Origin: CAZFBR01 sp035353495 [NCBI: uncultured bacterium]
Lineage (GTDB): Bacteria; DAOPZR01
DNA length: 24,515 nt
Direction of reading: 5' to 3'
Assembly: GCA_964517215.1 (NCBI GenBank)
Contig: CAZFBR010000020.1
Coordinates: 1 to 24,515, forward strand
In this document: in pieces, positions 14,462 to 22,222 of the stretch
Numbering within the stretch: position 1 is the stretch's first letter
How the letters are laid out: every line of letters begins with the position of its first letter
Program-made: the position numbers and the translations under genes
Notes under the pieces: generated by a model
Seen by the model: the letters and a program-made list of their open reading frames with translations, nothing else
Databases searched by the model: none
Told to the model about the DNA's origin: nothing

Positions 14462-17400
14462 TGCTGCAGCAGGTCCAGGACCGACTGCGGCCGCAGATTG
14501 GCCTGCGCCATGATCGCCTGGCCGGCCTGCAGCATGATTGTGCCCCGCGCATTGGCCACCGACGCTGCCGCCATATCGAGGTCCGTCACCCGCGATTCAG
14601 CCGCCAGCTGCGTCTGCTGCGCGGTGCTGAGATAATTGTCGCGGGCGCTGAGCATCTGTTCGACTGCGCCCAGATACGTGCGGTAATCGCTGATGATGCC
14701 CAGGGCCGTGTCCGCCACGTTGATGGACGCTTCCGCCGCGGCCTGGGTGGTGACATTAATGCGGTCAACCGTCAGCGAGCTGGCACGCACATCGCGGAAC
14801 GTCACATCAACCATCTGGTCGGCATTGGTGCCGATGTGGAAGGACGCCGCATTGTTGCGCAGCTGTGCGGTCCAGCCGACCACGGCAGCGGCATTCAGAT
14901 GGTAGGCGCACCCGGTGATCCCGGAATTCGTCACGGAAAAATCGTTGCAGTCGCTGGTCTGCGCCGAGGTCGTGCCGTCCGCCATCGTCACCGACACCGT
15001 CGGGTCAATCGCGTTCTGGACGGTGACAAAATTGAGCGAACTCTGCGGTGCGCCGGCGGCGTTCTCCGGGCCCAGATCATCGTCGTTGACGGTAATGGTG
15101 TAGCGCGTCCCCTCTTCACTGGCCGCCAGCCGCAGCTGGCCGGTGCTCTCATTGAACGAGGCAGTGACCTTGCAGCCTTCTTCATCCGCCCGGGCATTGA
15201 TCCGGTTGATGAGCGTATCCACGGTATCGGTGCCGTGGACCGCCACATCCAGCCGGACCCCGTCGCAGGTGAAGCTGATCTGGTCCGTGCCCCAGAAGTC
15301 ATTGAACAGCCCGTCATTGTTGTACGCATCGCCCGGGGTGTCGGGCACCTTTTCGCCGATGGTGCTGGTCCGGTCCAGGCGCCCGCCCGGGTTGGTGTCG
15401 ATGGTCTGTTTCGTCGCCAGCGTATAATCGACATAGACGGCCGGATTCTCCCGCGCGCCGTCGTAGTCGGGGTCGGGATCGACCGCGTTCTGCCCGTTCA
15501 GCCGCATGCCGCCCTGGTCAATAATGTACTGGCCGACCGCGGTGCCCGCGCTCAGGCTGTGATCACCCGCATCGAGCGCGCCGTCGCCGTTCACGTCCTG
15601 CGCGACGTAGATGCTGTCCTCCGTCAGCGCGTAATCGTCAAGCTGATAATAGCCGATGCGCACGGTATGGTACCAGTCGTAATCGAAGGTGTAGTCGCCG
15701 ATGTCCGTTGCCGCGGTCGGATCCGGGGTGTTGTTGGCACCGGCATTGGCCACGCTGACGCTGCCCGTATTGTAGTCGATGCCGGTCACCGTATACCGGG
15801 CACGATAGGTATAATCGATGTTGATGGCGCCCGGATCGACCGCCCCGCTGAAATTCACCCGGCCCGTGGTGCTGTTCCAGGTGTAGGTGATGCCGCCCGG
15901 CAGGCCGTTGACCGTCACCGCGCTGACCATCATGTTCCCGCCGTAGGAGCTGGGGCCGGCGAGCTGCACGAATGTGGTCTGGTCGTCCTGCCACGCATAA
16001 TCGGCCAGCACCGTGCCGCCGCTGTTCAGCGCCGGCCGGCCGGCGTTGTTCGCCGCAGAAAGCGTGATGGTGCCGGTGGCGGCGTCAACACTCGCACCCG
16101 CCGTGCTGTACGCCAGGTTGTAGTCGTAATCAACCTGGATGGCGCCGGTGTTGTCGGAGAGAAAGGTCAGCACCCCCGTCGCATTGTTGTAGCTGTAGTC
16201 AACGCCTGCGGTCAGGGTGGCGGCGCCGTCGGTGACCGGGGCCGCGCCCAGCAGGTCGATGGTGCCGCCGGTCCGGCCCGGCGTGTTCAGGGTCAGGCCG
16301 CTGGTGTAACTGTAGCTGACGTACACCGTCTCGCCCGCGTCCACACTGCCTGCCGCCATGCTGAAATCGCCCGCCGCCTCGTTGGTGCCGGTGACTTCGG
16401 TCGCCACATTGAAGTCATGCCGGCAGGAATAGTCGGCGGTCTCCGCCGCGGCGCCCGTCGTCAGTTTGTAGGTGAGTACGCCGGTGGTATAGTTCACAAA
16501 ATAGTCGCCGTCGTTGGTCACGGCGGCAGCCGAAGCGACTTCCGTGGTCAGCACACCCCCGCTGAAACTGAGCGAACTGCTGCCACTGCTCCCCAGCCCG
16601 GTCTGCGCGGCGTTGCTGATGAAGGTGTTCGCCAGGGTGACGGTCCCGCGCTGGTCCGCCAGCGCCGACGTGTCGGCCAGCGCCACCGCTTCGCCGCTGA
16701 TATCGTAACCGTAGGTGCGCACCGCGCTGACGGCCAGCTCGTTGGTCGGGCCGGCGCTGATCGACACAATATCGCCGGCCCCGGCCGTGCAGGCGACCAG
16801 CGTTCCCGACGCGGTGTTCTTCACATAACCGGTCTGGGTGGCCGGCGCCGCGCCGGCGTTGTAGACCCGCGCGTCGTTCTGCACCACCGGCGCGCCGCCG
16901 CTCAGGGTAAGATCATAGCCGTTATTGTCCGTGACGAACGACCAGGCGCCGGTCACATCCGAGGTGACATTCTCGTCGGTGACGCTCCGCCAATCGTTGA
17001 AGCCGTAGCTCCAGCCGCCGGTGGACAGGGTCTCACCCACCATGTCGGTATCGGTGTTGTAAAAGGTCCCGCCCACCGTCACCGCCTGCTGCACCCCGTC
17101 GCCGCCCTGGATGACCAGCGAGCCGTTGCGGATGGGCAGAGTCACCGCCGTCGCATCGGCCGAGTTCTCCACGTTGAAGGTCCACGCTGCGGCCTGCGTC
17201 GGGACGGCATTGTCGTCAAATTCGATCGCCCGGTTGGTGGCGCTGGTGCCGGGGATGATCAGGGTCCCGCCCGTCGCATCGTCAACCCAGATCCATTCGG
17301 GATTGGCGGTGGTCTCATCGTTGAGCAGGAATTCCGAGCCGCCGCGTTCGACCGACCAGACCTCATCGAGGATCCCCACCTGGGTCTTGTCGTCGATGGC

Positions 17401-18042
17401 GGCATGAAAGTCGATGCGCCCGGTATTGTAGACCGGCGTGTCGGTGGCCTGCTGCGCCGCAACGAACCCGTCCTGCTCGTGGGTGGTCTCCCAGGGGAGG
17501 CTGGTCTCGATGATGCAGCGTTCCGCTGCCCGGGTCACCGTGACGGTATGCACGCCGTCCGGCATATCGCCGACGAGATAGCCGACGTCCACCGCATTAT
17601 TGACGGTGGGGCCGAGATTCTCCACGTAGTTTTCCATCGCATAGCGGCCGTTCCAGACAAAATGATTGGAAATGTCGTCGATTTCCTCAACCAGCTGGTC
17701 CGCTTCCACCTGGAGCAGCGCACGATCCTCATCGGTCAGCACCCCGTTGGCCGCCTCGACCGACAGCTGCCGCAGCCGCTGGGTCATGGACGCCAGCTCT
17801 TCCAGCGCCCCCTCCGTCGACTGCACCAGGGACACCGCATCGCGCACATTGCGCTGCGCCTGCGCCGCGCCTTCAACCTGGCTGGCCAGCTTTTCGGAAA
17901 TGGCCAGACCGGCCGCATCGTCACTGCTGGTGGTGATCCGCTCGCCGCAGGTCATCTGCCGCACCACAATCTGCACCGCGTGATTGGTGCGCTGATACTG
18001 GTGGCCGGCGTACATGGCGATGGCGCTGTCGTGGATGCGCAT
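14458..18042 (-). CDS. Very large flagellin-like protein
   Basis: A 1194-residue protein with flagellin ends and a long inserted middle. Residues 1-130 match the flagellin N-domain: MRIHDSAIAMYAGH, SSDDAAGLAISEKLASQVEG (39-58) and LRQLSVEAANG. Residues about 1093-1194 match the C-domain (SINVADTALGIISDYR..., SRVTDLDMAAASVANAR, ending QSVLDLLQQ). Just inside them are a flagellin IN-like segment (INARADEEGCKVTASF) and FHIGTNADQMVDVTF. The middle is beta-rich with degenerate units of the form TTGVLT...VDYxY between about residues 510 and 760, and one EF-hand loop at 816-827. Eight cysteines are present, which is unusual. The start at 18042 gives the standard N-terminus; GGATGAG 5 nt upstream is a weak Shine-Dalgarno. 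An in-frame ATG at 18114 adds 24 residues unlike flagellin. No other flagellar gene is in the window. Confidence 0.85.
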   Translation of the reverse strand: MRIHDSAIAMYAGHQYQRTNHAVQIVVRQMTCGERITTSSDDAAGLAISEKLASQVEGAAQAQRNVRDAVSLVQSTEGALEELASMTQRLRQLSVEAANGVLTDEDRALLQVEADQLVEEIDDISNHFVWNGRYAMENYVENLGPTVNNAVDVGYLVGDMPDGVHTVTVTRAAERCIIETSLPWETTHEQDGFVAAQQATDTPVYNTGRIDFHAAIDDKTQVGILDEVWSVERGGSEFLLNDETTANPEWIWVDDATGGTLIIPGTSATNRAIEFDDNAVPTQAAAWTFNVENSADATAVTLPIRNGSLVIQGGDGVQQAVTVGGTFYNTDTDMVGETLSTGGWSYGFNDWRSVTDENVTSDVTGAWSFVTDNNGYDLTLSGGAPVVQNDARVYNAGAAPATQTGYVKNTASGTLVACTAGAGDIVSISAGPTNELAVSAVRTYGYDISGEAVALADTSALADQRGTVTLANTFISNAAQTGLGSSGSSSLSFSGGVLTTEVASAAAVTNDGDYFVNYTTGVLTYKLTTGAAAETADYSCRHDFNVATEVTGTNEAAGDFSMAAGSVDAGETVYVSYSYTSGLTLNTPGRTGGTIDLLGAAPVTDGAATLTAGVDYSYNNATGVLTFLSDNTGAIQVDYDYNLAYSTAGASVDAATGTITLSAANNAGRPALNSGGTVLADYAWQDDQTTFVQLAGPSSYGGNMMVSAVTVNGLPGGITYTWNSTTGRVNFSGAVDPGAINIDYTYRARYTVTGIDYNTGSVSVANAGANNTPDPTAATDIGDYTFDYDWYHTVRIGYYQLDDYALTEDSIYVAQDVNGDGALDAGDHSLSAGTAVGQYIIDQGGMRLNGQNAVDPDPDYDGARENPAVYVDYTLATKQTIDTNPGGRLDRTSTIGEKVPDTPGDAYNNDGLFNDFWGTDQISFTCDGVRLDVAVHGTDTVDTLINRINARADEEGCKVTASFNESTGQLRLAASEEGTRYTITVNDDDLGPENAAGAPQSSLNFVTVQNAIDPTVSVTMADGTTSAQTSDCNDFSVTNSGITGCAYHLNAAAVVGWTAQLRNNAASFHIGTNADQMVDVTFRDVRASSLTVDRINVTTQAAAEASINVADTALGIISDYRTYLGAVEQMLSARDNYLSTAQQTQLAAESRVTDLDMAAASVANARGTIMLQAGQAIMAQANLRPQSVLDLLQQ

Positions 18043-18192
18043 CAGCTCATCCGCCCGGTTCCGGTGCGCGCTGCTGTTCGGTTGCTGTTGCCGTATGCGC
18101 CCATAACCCGCCATTCCCTGGCCGGTGTGCGGGATGACCTGATGGTACGGTCAATCAAATCAGGAGGTGCCGGGAAATCAACCCTGCCGGAC

Positions 18193-18304
18193 GCGGACCG
18201 CCATGGGTCCGCCGGCGTTATGACGTCTGGTGCCGCACCCGTCCGTGGGTTGCTGCCCGGAACATCCCTGTTCCGCACTGCCGGACACCGGCCTGCCCGG
18301 TGTC
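18193..18304 (-). other. Flagellin 5' leader with three hairpins
   Basis: The 378 bp between the flagellin start and the small basic gene contain no gene. Perfect inverted repeats lie at 18284-18304 (8-bp stem, 5-nt loop), 18259-18274 (6-bp stem, 4-nt loop) and 18193-18212 (7-bp stem, 6-nt loop). If transcription starts near 18305 the first hairpin would be at the extreme 5' end of a roughly 260-nt leader. Function in mRNA stability or translational control is inferred. Confidence 0.4.
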
Positions 18305-18314
18305 TTACCCCTAC

Positions 18315-18342
18315 ACGTCGGCATCCGCACGCGGTTACTTTA
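18315..18342 (-). promoter_or_regulatory. Candidate sigma28 (FliA/SigD-type) promoter
   Basis: On the minus strand: TAAAGTAA (18342-18335), 12 bp, then GCCGACGT (18322-18315). The E. coli FliA consensus is TAAAGTTT-N11-GCCGATAA, so the -35 box agrees at 6 of 8 and the -10 box begins with the perfect GCCGA; the spacer is 1 bp long. It faces the flagellin gene, 273 bp upstream of its ATG. Confidence 0.4.
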
Positions 18343-18370
18343 CTGCTACCCTGCCGGCACGGCATAAGCA

Positions 18371-18404
18371 CGGCCGCAAACGGAGCTTGCTCCGTTTGCG
18401 GCCG
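18371..18404 (-). terminator. Strong hairpin after small basic gene
   Basis: Two perfect 16-nt arms, CGGCCGCAAACGGAGC and its complement, separated by TT. It begins 17 bp after the stop of the 33-codon gene. Past the stem on the minus strand the sequence is TGCTTATG, with only a poor T-run, so it is either an imperfect intrinsic terminator or an mRNA-end stabiliser; it isolates the small gene from the flagellin unit. Confidence 0.6.
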
Positions 18405-18420
18405 GTGGGTTCTGCCGCGC

Positions 18421-18522
18421 TTACAGCCCCTTCTTCGCGCGCTTCGCCGCCCGCTTTTCCTTCAGGGACAGCTTGGGCGCCTTTTTGGCTTCTTTCTTGT
18501 TCGTCTGCTCTTTGTTCGCCAT
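18421..18522 (-). CDS. 33-residue lysine/arginine-rich small protein
   Basis: A short gene supported by a purine-rich ribosome-binding site (AAGGGGGG, 7 nt before the ATG at 18522), a TAA stop, and a strong hairpin directly downstream. The product starts MANKEQTNKKEAKKAPKLSL and ends in KEKRAAKRAKKGL: about 13 of 33 residues are Lys or Arg, with no Cys, Trp or aromatic residues. Similar tiny basic proteins with an SLKEKRxxKxAKK core occur in several bacterial groups with unknown role; that comparison is from memory. It may bind nucleic acid or be disordered. It follows the radical SAM gene by 86 bp in the same direction. Confidence 0.7.
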   Translation of the reverse strand: MANKEQTNKKEAKKAPKLSLKEKRAAKRAKKGL

Positions 18523-18608
18523 GGTGTTTCCCCCCTTTTCGTAGCGCGCCGCCGCCCGGAGATTCCCGGCTGCGGTTCGCGTAGTGGTTCAGATCCGAAT
18601 GCGCTGCA

Positions 18609-19982
18609 TCACGCCCAATGCGTAAACCGCCGCAGCAAAAACCAGAAATGCCGCGCCGACTTGATCGCCGTAATGTTCTTCCAGAAGATCCGCGGACGCA
18701 GGTAAAACGACAGAAACGCGCGCCGCTGCAGGCGCTTGATTTCCGCCCGGGTGAAGCCGCGCGGGGTGAAGGCCGCGTTCATGAAAAAGAAACGCTCCCA
18801 GTCGACCTTGGCCAGTTCGCCGGACTCCTCCAGCTGCCGGTAGCTCTCCGTGCCGGGAAAGGGGAGATAGGTGAAGAAATTGGCGCGGATCAGCGGCAGT
18901 TCCAGCGCCAGGGCGATGGTCGCCTCGACATCCGCCCGCGTCTCGCCGGGAAACCCGATAATAAAGAACCCGGCCATGTCGATCCCGTGGCGCCGGATCA
19001 TCGCCACCGCCTCCCGGGTCTTCGCCACCGTCAGCGACTTGCGCATCGCCGCGAGGATGCGGTCGCTCCCCGATTCGGCCGCAACCGAAATCAGGTACAG
19101 TCCCGTCTCCTTCATCAGCGTGAGCATCTCGTCGTCCAGCGTGTCCATGCGCACGCCGTTGGGCGTCGCCCAGCTGATGTCGAGGTTGAGCGCCTTCAGC
19201 TTGCGCAAGAAATCGATGACGTAGTCCCGTTTCATGGTGAAGTTGTCGTCGATAATGTGGAACTCGCGGATCCCGCGCTCGGTGTAGAGATACTGGATTT
19301 CCCTGAGCACATGCTCCGCCGAGCGCACGCGCACCTTGTGCCCCGAGACCAGATAGCCGGAACAGAAGGTGCAGTGGAACGGGCAGCCGCGCGTCACCAT
19401 GATCGGCGCAATGGGGAACTTCTCAAAGAAGGCGCCGTGCTGCGCCTCGGGATAGGTCTCGGGTTTGATCAGGTCCCAGGCCGGCATGCCCAGCGAGTCG
19501 AGATCATCGACCAGCTGCCGCTCGTTCGTCCGCACCGTGTCGCCGTCACGCCAGGCCAAGCCGGGCACCTCGCCGAGCGGGGCGCCGTCGAGGAACCGGC
19601 GCAGGGCGATTTCCGCCTCGCCCGCGAAGGCATAATCGAGCGCCGCGCCGAAATAGGCGAGCGTCTCCGCCGGCATGGTCGAGGGATGCGGCCCGCCGGC
19701 GATGGTGATGATCGCCGGGTTGCAGCGCTTGACCGCCTGTGCCGCCGCCCGCACCACCTGCAGGTCGAAGGTGAACAGCTGCCAGCCGATGACGTCGGGC
19801 TGGTGGGCGGCGACGACCGCCGCCATCTTTTCGGGCGTGAGCTTTTCCCGGATGCCGTCGATAATAACCACGTCGTGCGCGTCGCGCACCGCCGTGGCCA
19901 GCATGCCCAGCCCGATGCAGGGCTGGATGTGGTCGGACAGGTTATACGGTTTGATCAGCAGCAGTTTCTTTCGTATGCCCAT
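18609..19982 (-). CDS. B12-binding-domain-type radical SAM protein
   Basis: A 457-residue protein with an N-terminal cobalamin-binding-like Rossmann domain (residues about 6-135; VVIIDG, then PDVIGWQLFTFD and IITIAGGPHPSTMPAE) and a radical SAM domain with C200-x3-C204-x2-C207 (VTRGCPFHCTFCSG). The C-terminal part has IIGFPGETRADVE and FTYLPFPGTESY, both standard in this group. The cobalamin-ligating DxHxxG motif is not visible, so B12 may bind base-off in another manner or not at all. Members methylate or rearrange diverse substrates, including lipids and natural products; the substrate here is unknown. It has its own promoter 3' of the APS kinase gene and an unusual ribosome-binding region. 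Confidence 0.85.
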   Translation of the reverse strand: MGIRKKLLLIKPYNLSDHIQPCIGLGMLATAVRDAHDVVIIDGIREKLTPEKMAAVVAAHQPDVIGWQLFTFDLQVVRAAAQAVKRCNPAIITIAGGPHPSTMPAETLAYFGAALDYAFAGEAEIALRRFLDGAPLGEVPGLAWRDGDTVRTNERQLVDDLDSLGMPAWDLIKPETYPEAQHGAFFEKFPIAPIMVTRGCPFHCTFCSGYLVSGHKVRVRSAEHVLREIQYLYTERGIREFHIIDDNFTMKRDYVIDFLRKLKALNLDISWATPNGVRMDTLDDEMLTLMKETGLYLISVAAESGSDRILAAMRKSLTVAKTREAVAMIRRHGIDMAGFFIIGFPGETRADVEATIALALELPLIRANFFTYLPFPGTESYRQLEESGELAKVDWERFFFMNAAFTPRGFTRAEIKRLQRRAFLSFYLRPRIFWKNITAIKSARHFWFLLRRFTHWA

Positions 19983-19988
19983 AATAAC

Positions 19989-20019
19989 GGTTCCGCCTGC
20001 GGAACCTTGTCGTCTCCTT
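19989..20019 (-). promoter_or_regulatory. Shine-Dalgarno separated from start by a perfect hairpin
   Basis: On the minus strand AAGGAG (20019-20014) is followed by 7 nt, a perfect 8-bp hairpin with a 2-nt loop (20006-19989), then 6 nt to the ATG at 19982. Linear spacing is 31 nt, too far, but folding the hairpin leaves 13 nt. The nearer purine stretch GGCGGA is inside the hairpin arm and would be masked when folded. Confidence 0.5.
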
Positions 20020-20053
20020 AGGGCGGCGCCGCATACTGCCTGCCGCCGCGCAT

Positions 20054-20083
20054 ATCATACCGCGTCTCCGCGGCCATCGTCAA
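20054..20083 (-). promoter_or_regulatory. Sigma70-type promoter of the radical SAM gene
   Basis: On the minus strand TTGACG (20083-20078), an 18-bp spacer, TATGAT (20059-20054). The expected start near 20047 gives a leader of about 65 nt. It sits just after the stop of the APS kinase gene, so the radical SAM gene can be transcribed separately from the upstream pair. Confidence 0.55.
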
Positions 20084-20090
20084 CCCGCGG

Positions 20091-20696
20091 TTACAGATAG
20101 CCGAGGTCCGCCAGGCGCTGCCGCACCAGTTCCTCTTCCGCCGTGGTCAGGCCGGCGTCACCCGCCAGCCAGCCGCGCGCCGTCAGCGCCGCCAGCACCT
20201 TGTCCACTCCCGCGGCAACGGTTTCCGCGGAGCTGTCGACCGTCACCGCCGGTGCCGTCGCCGGTTCGTACGGGTCGCTGACCCCGGTAAACTGCGGCAG
20301 TTCCCCCGCCGCCGCCTGCGCGTACAACCCCTTCACATCGCGCTGCTGCAGGACCGTCAGCGGCGCGGTGCACTGCACCTCCAGGCAGCGGGTCAGCGTT
20401 GCCTGCACCGCCGCGCGCGTCTCCCGATAGGGCGAAATGGCCGCGACAATTACCGCCACGCCGTGCCGTTCGAGCAGCTGCGCCACGTAGCCGAGACGTT
20501 GGATGTTCTCGTCGCGGTCCGCCCGCGAAAAGCCCAGGCCCCGGCAGAGCGTCTGCCGCAGTTCGTCGCCGTCGAGGAGCTGCACCCGCGCCGCGCCGCG
20601 CGCCGGCAGCGCCTGCGCCAGCGCCTGCGCCAGCGTCGTCTTGCCCGTGCCCGACATGCCCGTCAGCCAGATCACCAGCCCCTGCTGGTCGCTCAT
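20091..20696 (-). CDS. Adenylylsulfate (APS) kinase
   Basis: A 201-residue APS kinase, which phosphorylates adenosine 5'-phosphosulfate at the 3' position to give PAPS. The P-loop is GMSGTGKTT (residues 13-21), followed by LLDGDELRQTLCRGLGFS and RADRDENIQRLGYVAQLL, the standard CysC blocks that hold APS, and the later PQFTGVSDPYEPA loop. Length equals the usual single-domain CysC. The ATG at 20696 overlaps the stop of the phosphohydrolase gene as ATGA and starts the domain directly; the ATG at 20792 would lie inside that gene. No ATP sulfurylase, PAPS reductase or sulfotransferase is in the window, so whether PAPS goes to assimilation or to sulfation of a glycan is open. Confidence 0.92.
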   Translation of the reverse strand: MSDQQGLVIWLTGMSGTGKTTLAQALAQALPARGAARVQLLDGDELRQTLCRGLGFSRADRDENIQRLGYVAQLLERHGVAVIVAAISPYRETRAAVQATLTRCLEVQCTAPLTVLQQRDVKGLYAQAAAGELPQFTGVSDPYEPATAPAVTVDSSAETVAAGVDKVLAALTARGWLAGDAGLTTAEEELVRQRLADLGYL

Positions 20697-22093
20697 TGCG
20701 CGCCTCCATGCCAGTCGCAGCCGCGCCAGCCCGCCGGCGGCACCAGCCCGAAATACGCCAGCACCGTGGCCCCGACGTCGTACAGTTCCCACCCCTGCCG
20801 TTCGCCCGCACCGCGCCGCGTCGGGTCGTAACAGATGGCAATGCCATGATGGTCGTGGTTGGCATCATCAGGCCCGGTATCGTTCTCCTGCACGTAAACC
20901 CCCGCCGCGCCGCCGACCGTGCCCACCGACCGCCAGCGCAGGTCGCCGAAATAGACCATCAGGTCGGGCGCGATCCCGTTGCGCACGGGATAGAGCGTTG
21001 CCGGGTCGAGCACGCGGTTGCGCATGGGCACGCCGCAGTCGTCGTCCAGCAGTTCCAGCTTCGCGGTCAGCTCCGCGCGAAAGGCATCAACCTCGCCGGC
21101 GGCCAGCATCCCCCGGGGCGAGCGCCCGCGCACATTGAACATGATCCGGCTGTAGTAGCCGCCCTCACCCCAGCAGCGCGTTTTGGGCCAGTCCACCATC
21201 CCCGGCTCCAGCGCCTGCGCTGTCGCCGGTTCCGTTGTCAGCACCAGGTACCCCTGCTGCCGCAGCCATTCGTTGATGCGGAATCCGCCGTCCATGCGCT
21301 GCGCACCGTGGTCCGAGACGACCAGCACCGTCGTATCGTCCGGCATTGCCGCCAGCAGTTCACCGACCCGGGTGTCGAGTTGCCGGTAATAATCGCGAAT
21401 GACGCCGGCATGGGGTGAACCGGGCTGGAACTTGCGATGCTGCGGATCGAAATATTTCCAGAACCCGTGGTGCAGACGGTCGAGCCCGATCTCCACCATG
21501 GCAAAGAACTCCCAGTCGCGGGTGGTCACCAGATGCCGGGCGAGCGCGAAATGCTGGTCGGTCATTTCCCCGATCTGCCGCTTGAGATAGTCCTTGTCAT
21601 CGGTGCGGAAATCACGCACGTCGAATTGATACTCGCCGAACTGCGCCGCCAGCTCCCGCTTCAGCTCGCGCGGCCAGGTGTACTCGCAGGAGGCGTCGGG
21701 CGTCAGCCAGCAGCCGACCCGCGTGCCGCCGGGGAGCGGCGGCACGGGATAGGACGGCGGCACGCCGAGGACAATGCTGCGGATCCCGTGCTGCGCCAGC
21801 ACGTCCCACACCGCCGGTTCCTTCACCGCCAGCGTCGTGGCGAAGGTCATCTTCTCATAGGCGTAATCGCGGTAGTTGCGGAACCCGTAGATGCCGAGCT
21901 TGCCCGGATCGCAGCCGGTGAACATGCACAGCCACGCCGGGACGGTGATGGGCGGGTCCGTGCTGCGCAGCTTCCCCCAGCTCCCGCCCGCCATCAGGCG
22001 TTTGAGATTGGGCAGATCGTCGCGGAACGCGCCAAAGACGAGCTGCGGCGTCGCGCAGTCGAGCCCGATCACCGCCAGTTTTCGCCGGTTCAT
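20693..22093 (-). CDS. Alkaline phosphatase superfamily phosphohydrolase (COG3379-like)
   Basis: A 466-residue protein of the type I phosphodiesterase/nucleotide pyrophosphatase group. Metal-site motifs are visible: D12 in VIGLDCATP, the nucleophile-type T50 in PPITVPAW with TGCDPGKLGIYGF after it, the metal-binding GLDRLHHGFW, VVSDHGAQ, and a late NHDHHGI. No signal peptide is obvious, so it appears cytoplasmic. Enzymes of this group hydrolyse phosphodiesters or phosphomonoesters, and relatives include phosphomutases. It is coupled by ATGA to the APS kinase gene, suggesting a shared pathway such as sulfonucleotide turnover or sulfated-glycan metabolism. The start has no Shine-Dalgarno but a consensus -10 box 8 nt upstream. 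Confidence 0.85.
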   Translation of the reverse strand: MNRRKLAVIGLDCATPQLVFGAFRDDLPNLKRLMAGGSWGKLRSTDPPITVPAWLCMFTGCDPGKLGIYGFRNYRDYAYEKMTFATTLAVKEPAVWDVLAQHGIRSIVLGVPPSYPVPPLPGGTRVGCWLTPDASCEYTWPRELKRELAAQFGEYQFDVRDFRTDDKDYLKRQIGEMTDQHFALARHLVTTRDWEFFAMVEIGLDRLHHGFWKYFDPQHRKFQPGSPHAGVIRDYYRQLDTRVGELLAAMPDDTTVLVVSDHGAQRMDGGFRINEWLRQQGYLVLTTEPATAQALEPGMVDWPKTRCWGEGGYYSRIMFNVRGRSPRGMLAAGEVDAFRAELTAKLELLDDDCGVPMRNRVLDPATLYPVRNGIAPDLMVYFGDLRWRSVGTVGGAAGVYVQENDTGPDDANHDHHGIAICYDPTRRGAGERQGWELYDVGATVLAYFGLVPPAGWRGCDWHGGAQ

Positions 22094-22101
22094 GAGATGT
22101 A

Positions 22102-22130
22102 ATTATACGCTGTTTCACCCGACGCCGCAA
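22102..22130 (-). promoter_or_regulatory. Sigma70-type promoter, predicted leaderless start
   Basis: On the minus strand TTGCGG (22130-22125), a 17-bp spacer, the perfect TATAAT (22107-22102), then 8 nt (TACATCTC) to the ATG at 22093. No Shine-Dalgarno. The expected transcription start is about 2 nt before the start codon. Confidence 0.65.
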
Positions 22131-22153
22131 ATACCATGATGCCCGGCAGGAAC

Positions 22154-22191
22154 GCAGCGACGGCTCCGCTCCCGGGAGAAGGATTCGCTGC
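22154..22191. repeat. Inverted repeat in gap after DUF72 gene
   Basis: Outer arms GCAGCGA (22154-22160) and TCGCTGC (22185-22191) enclose the palindrome CTCCCGGGAG. Read on the minus strand, CTTCTCCCGGGAGCGG..GCCG resembles the start of the REP-like repeat, so this may be a degenerate copy. It lies 32 bp after the stop of the DUF72 gene and could act as its 3' end. Confidence 0.4.
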
Positions 22192-22222
22192 ACCAGCGCG
22201 CCATTTGCCGGGCGCGGCGGGA

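Noticed and set aside
15562-15597. EF-hand loop of the flagellin read as a dockerin
   Set aside because: A dockerin needs two such loops about 20-30 residues apart; only one is present.
14005-18705. Open frame of about 1560 codons on the plus strand, antisense to the flagellin gene
   Set aside because: Composition is Arg/Gly/Ala/Val/His-rich with no domain pattern and it spans intergenic hairpins; it mirrors the GC-rich codon use of the real flagellin frame.
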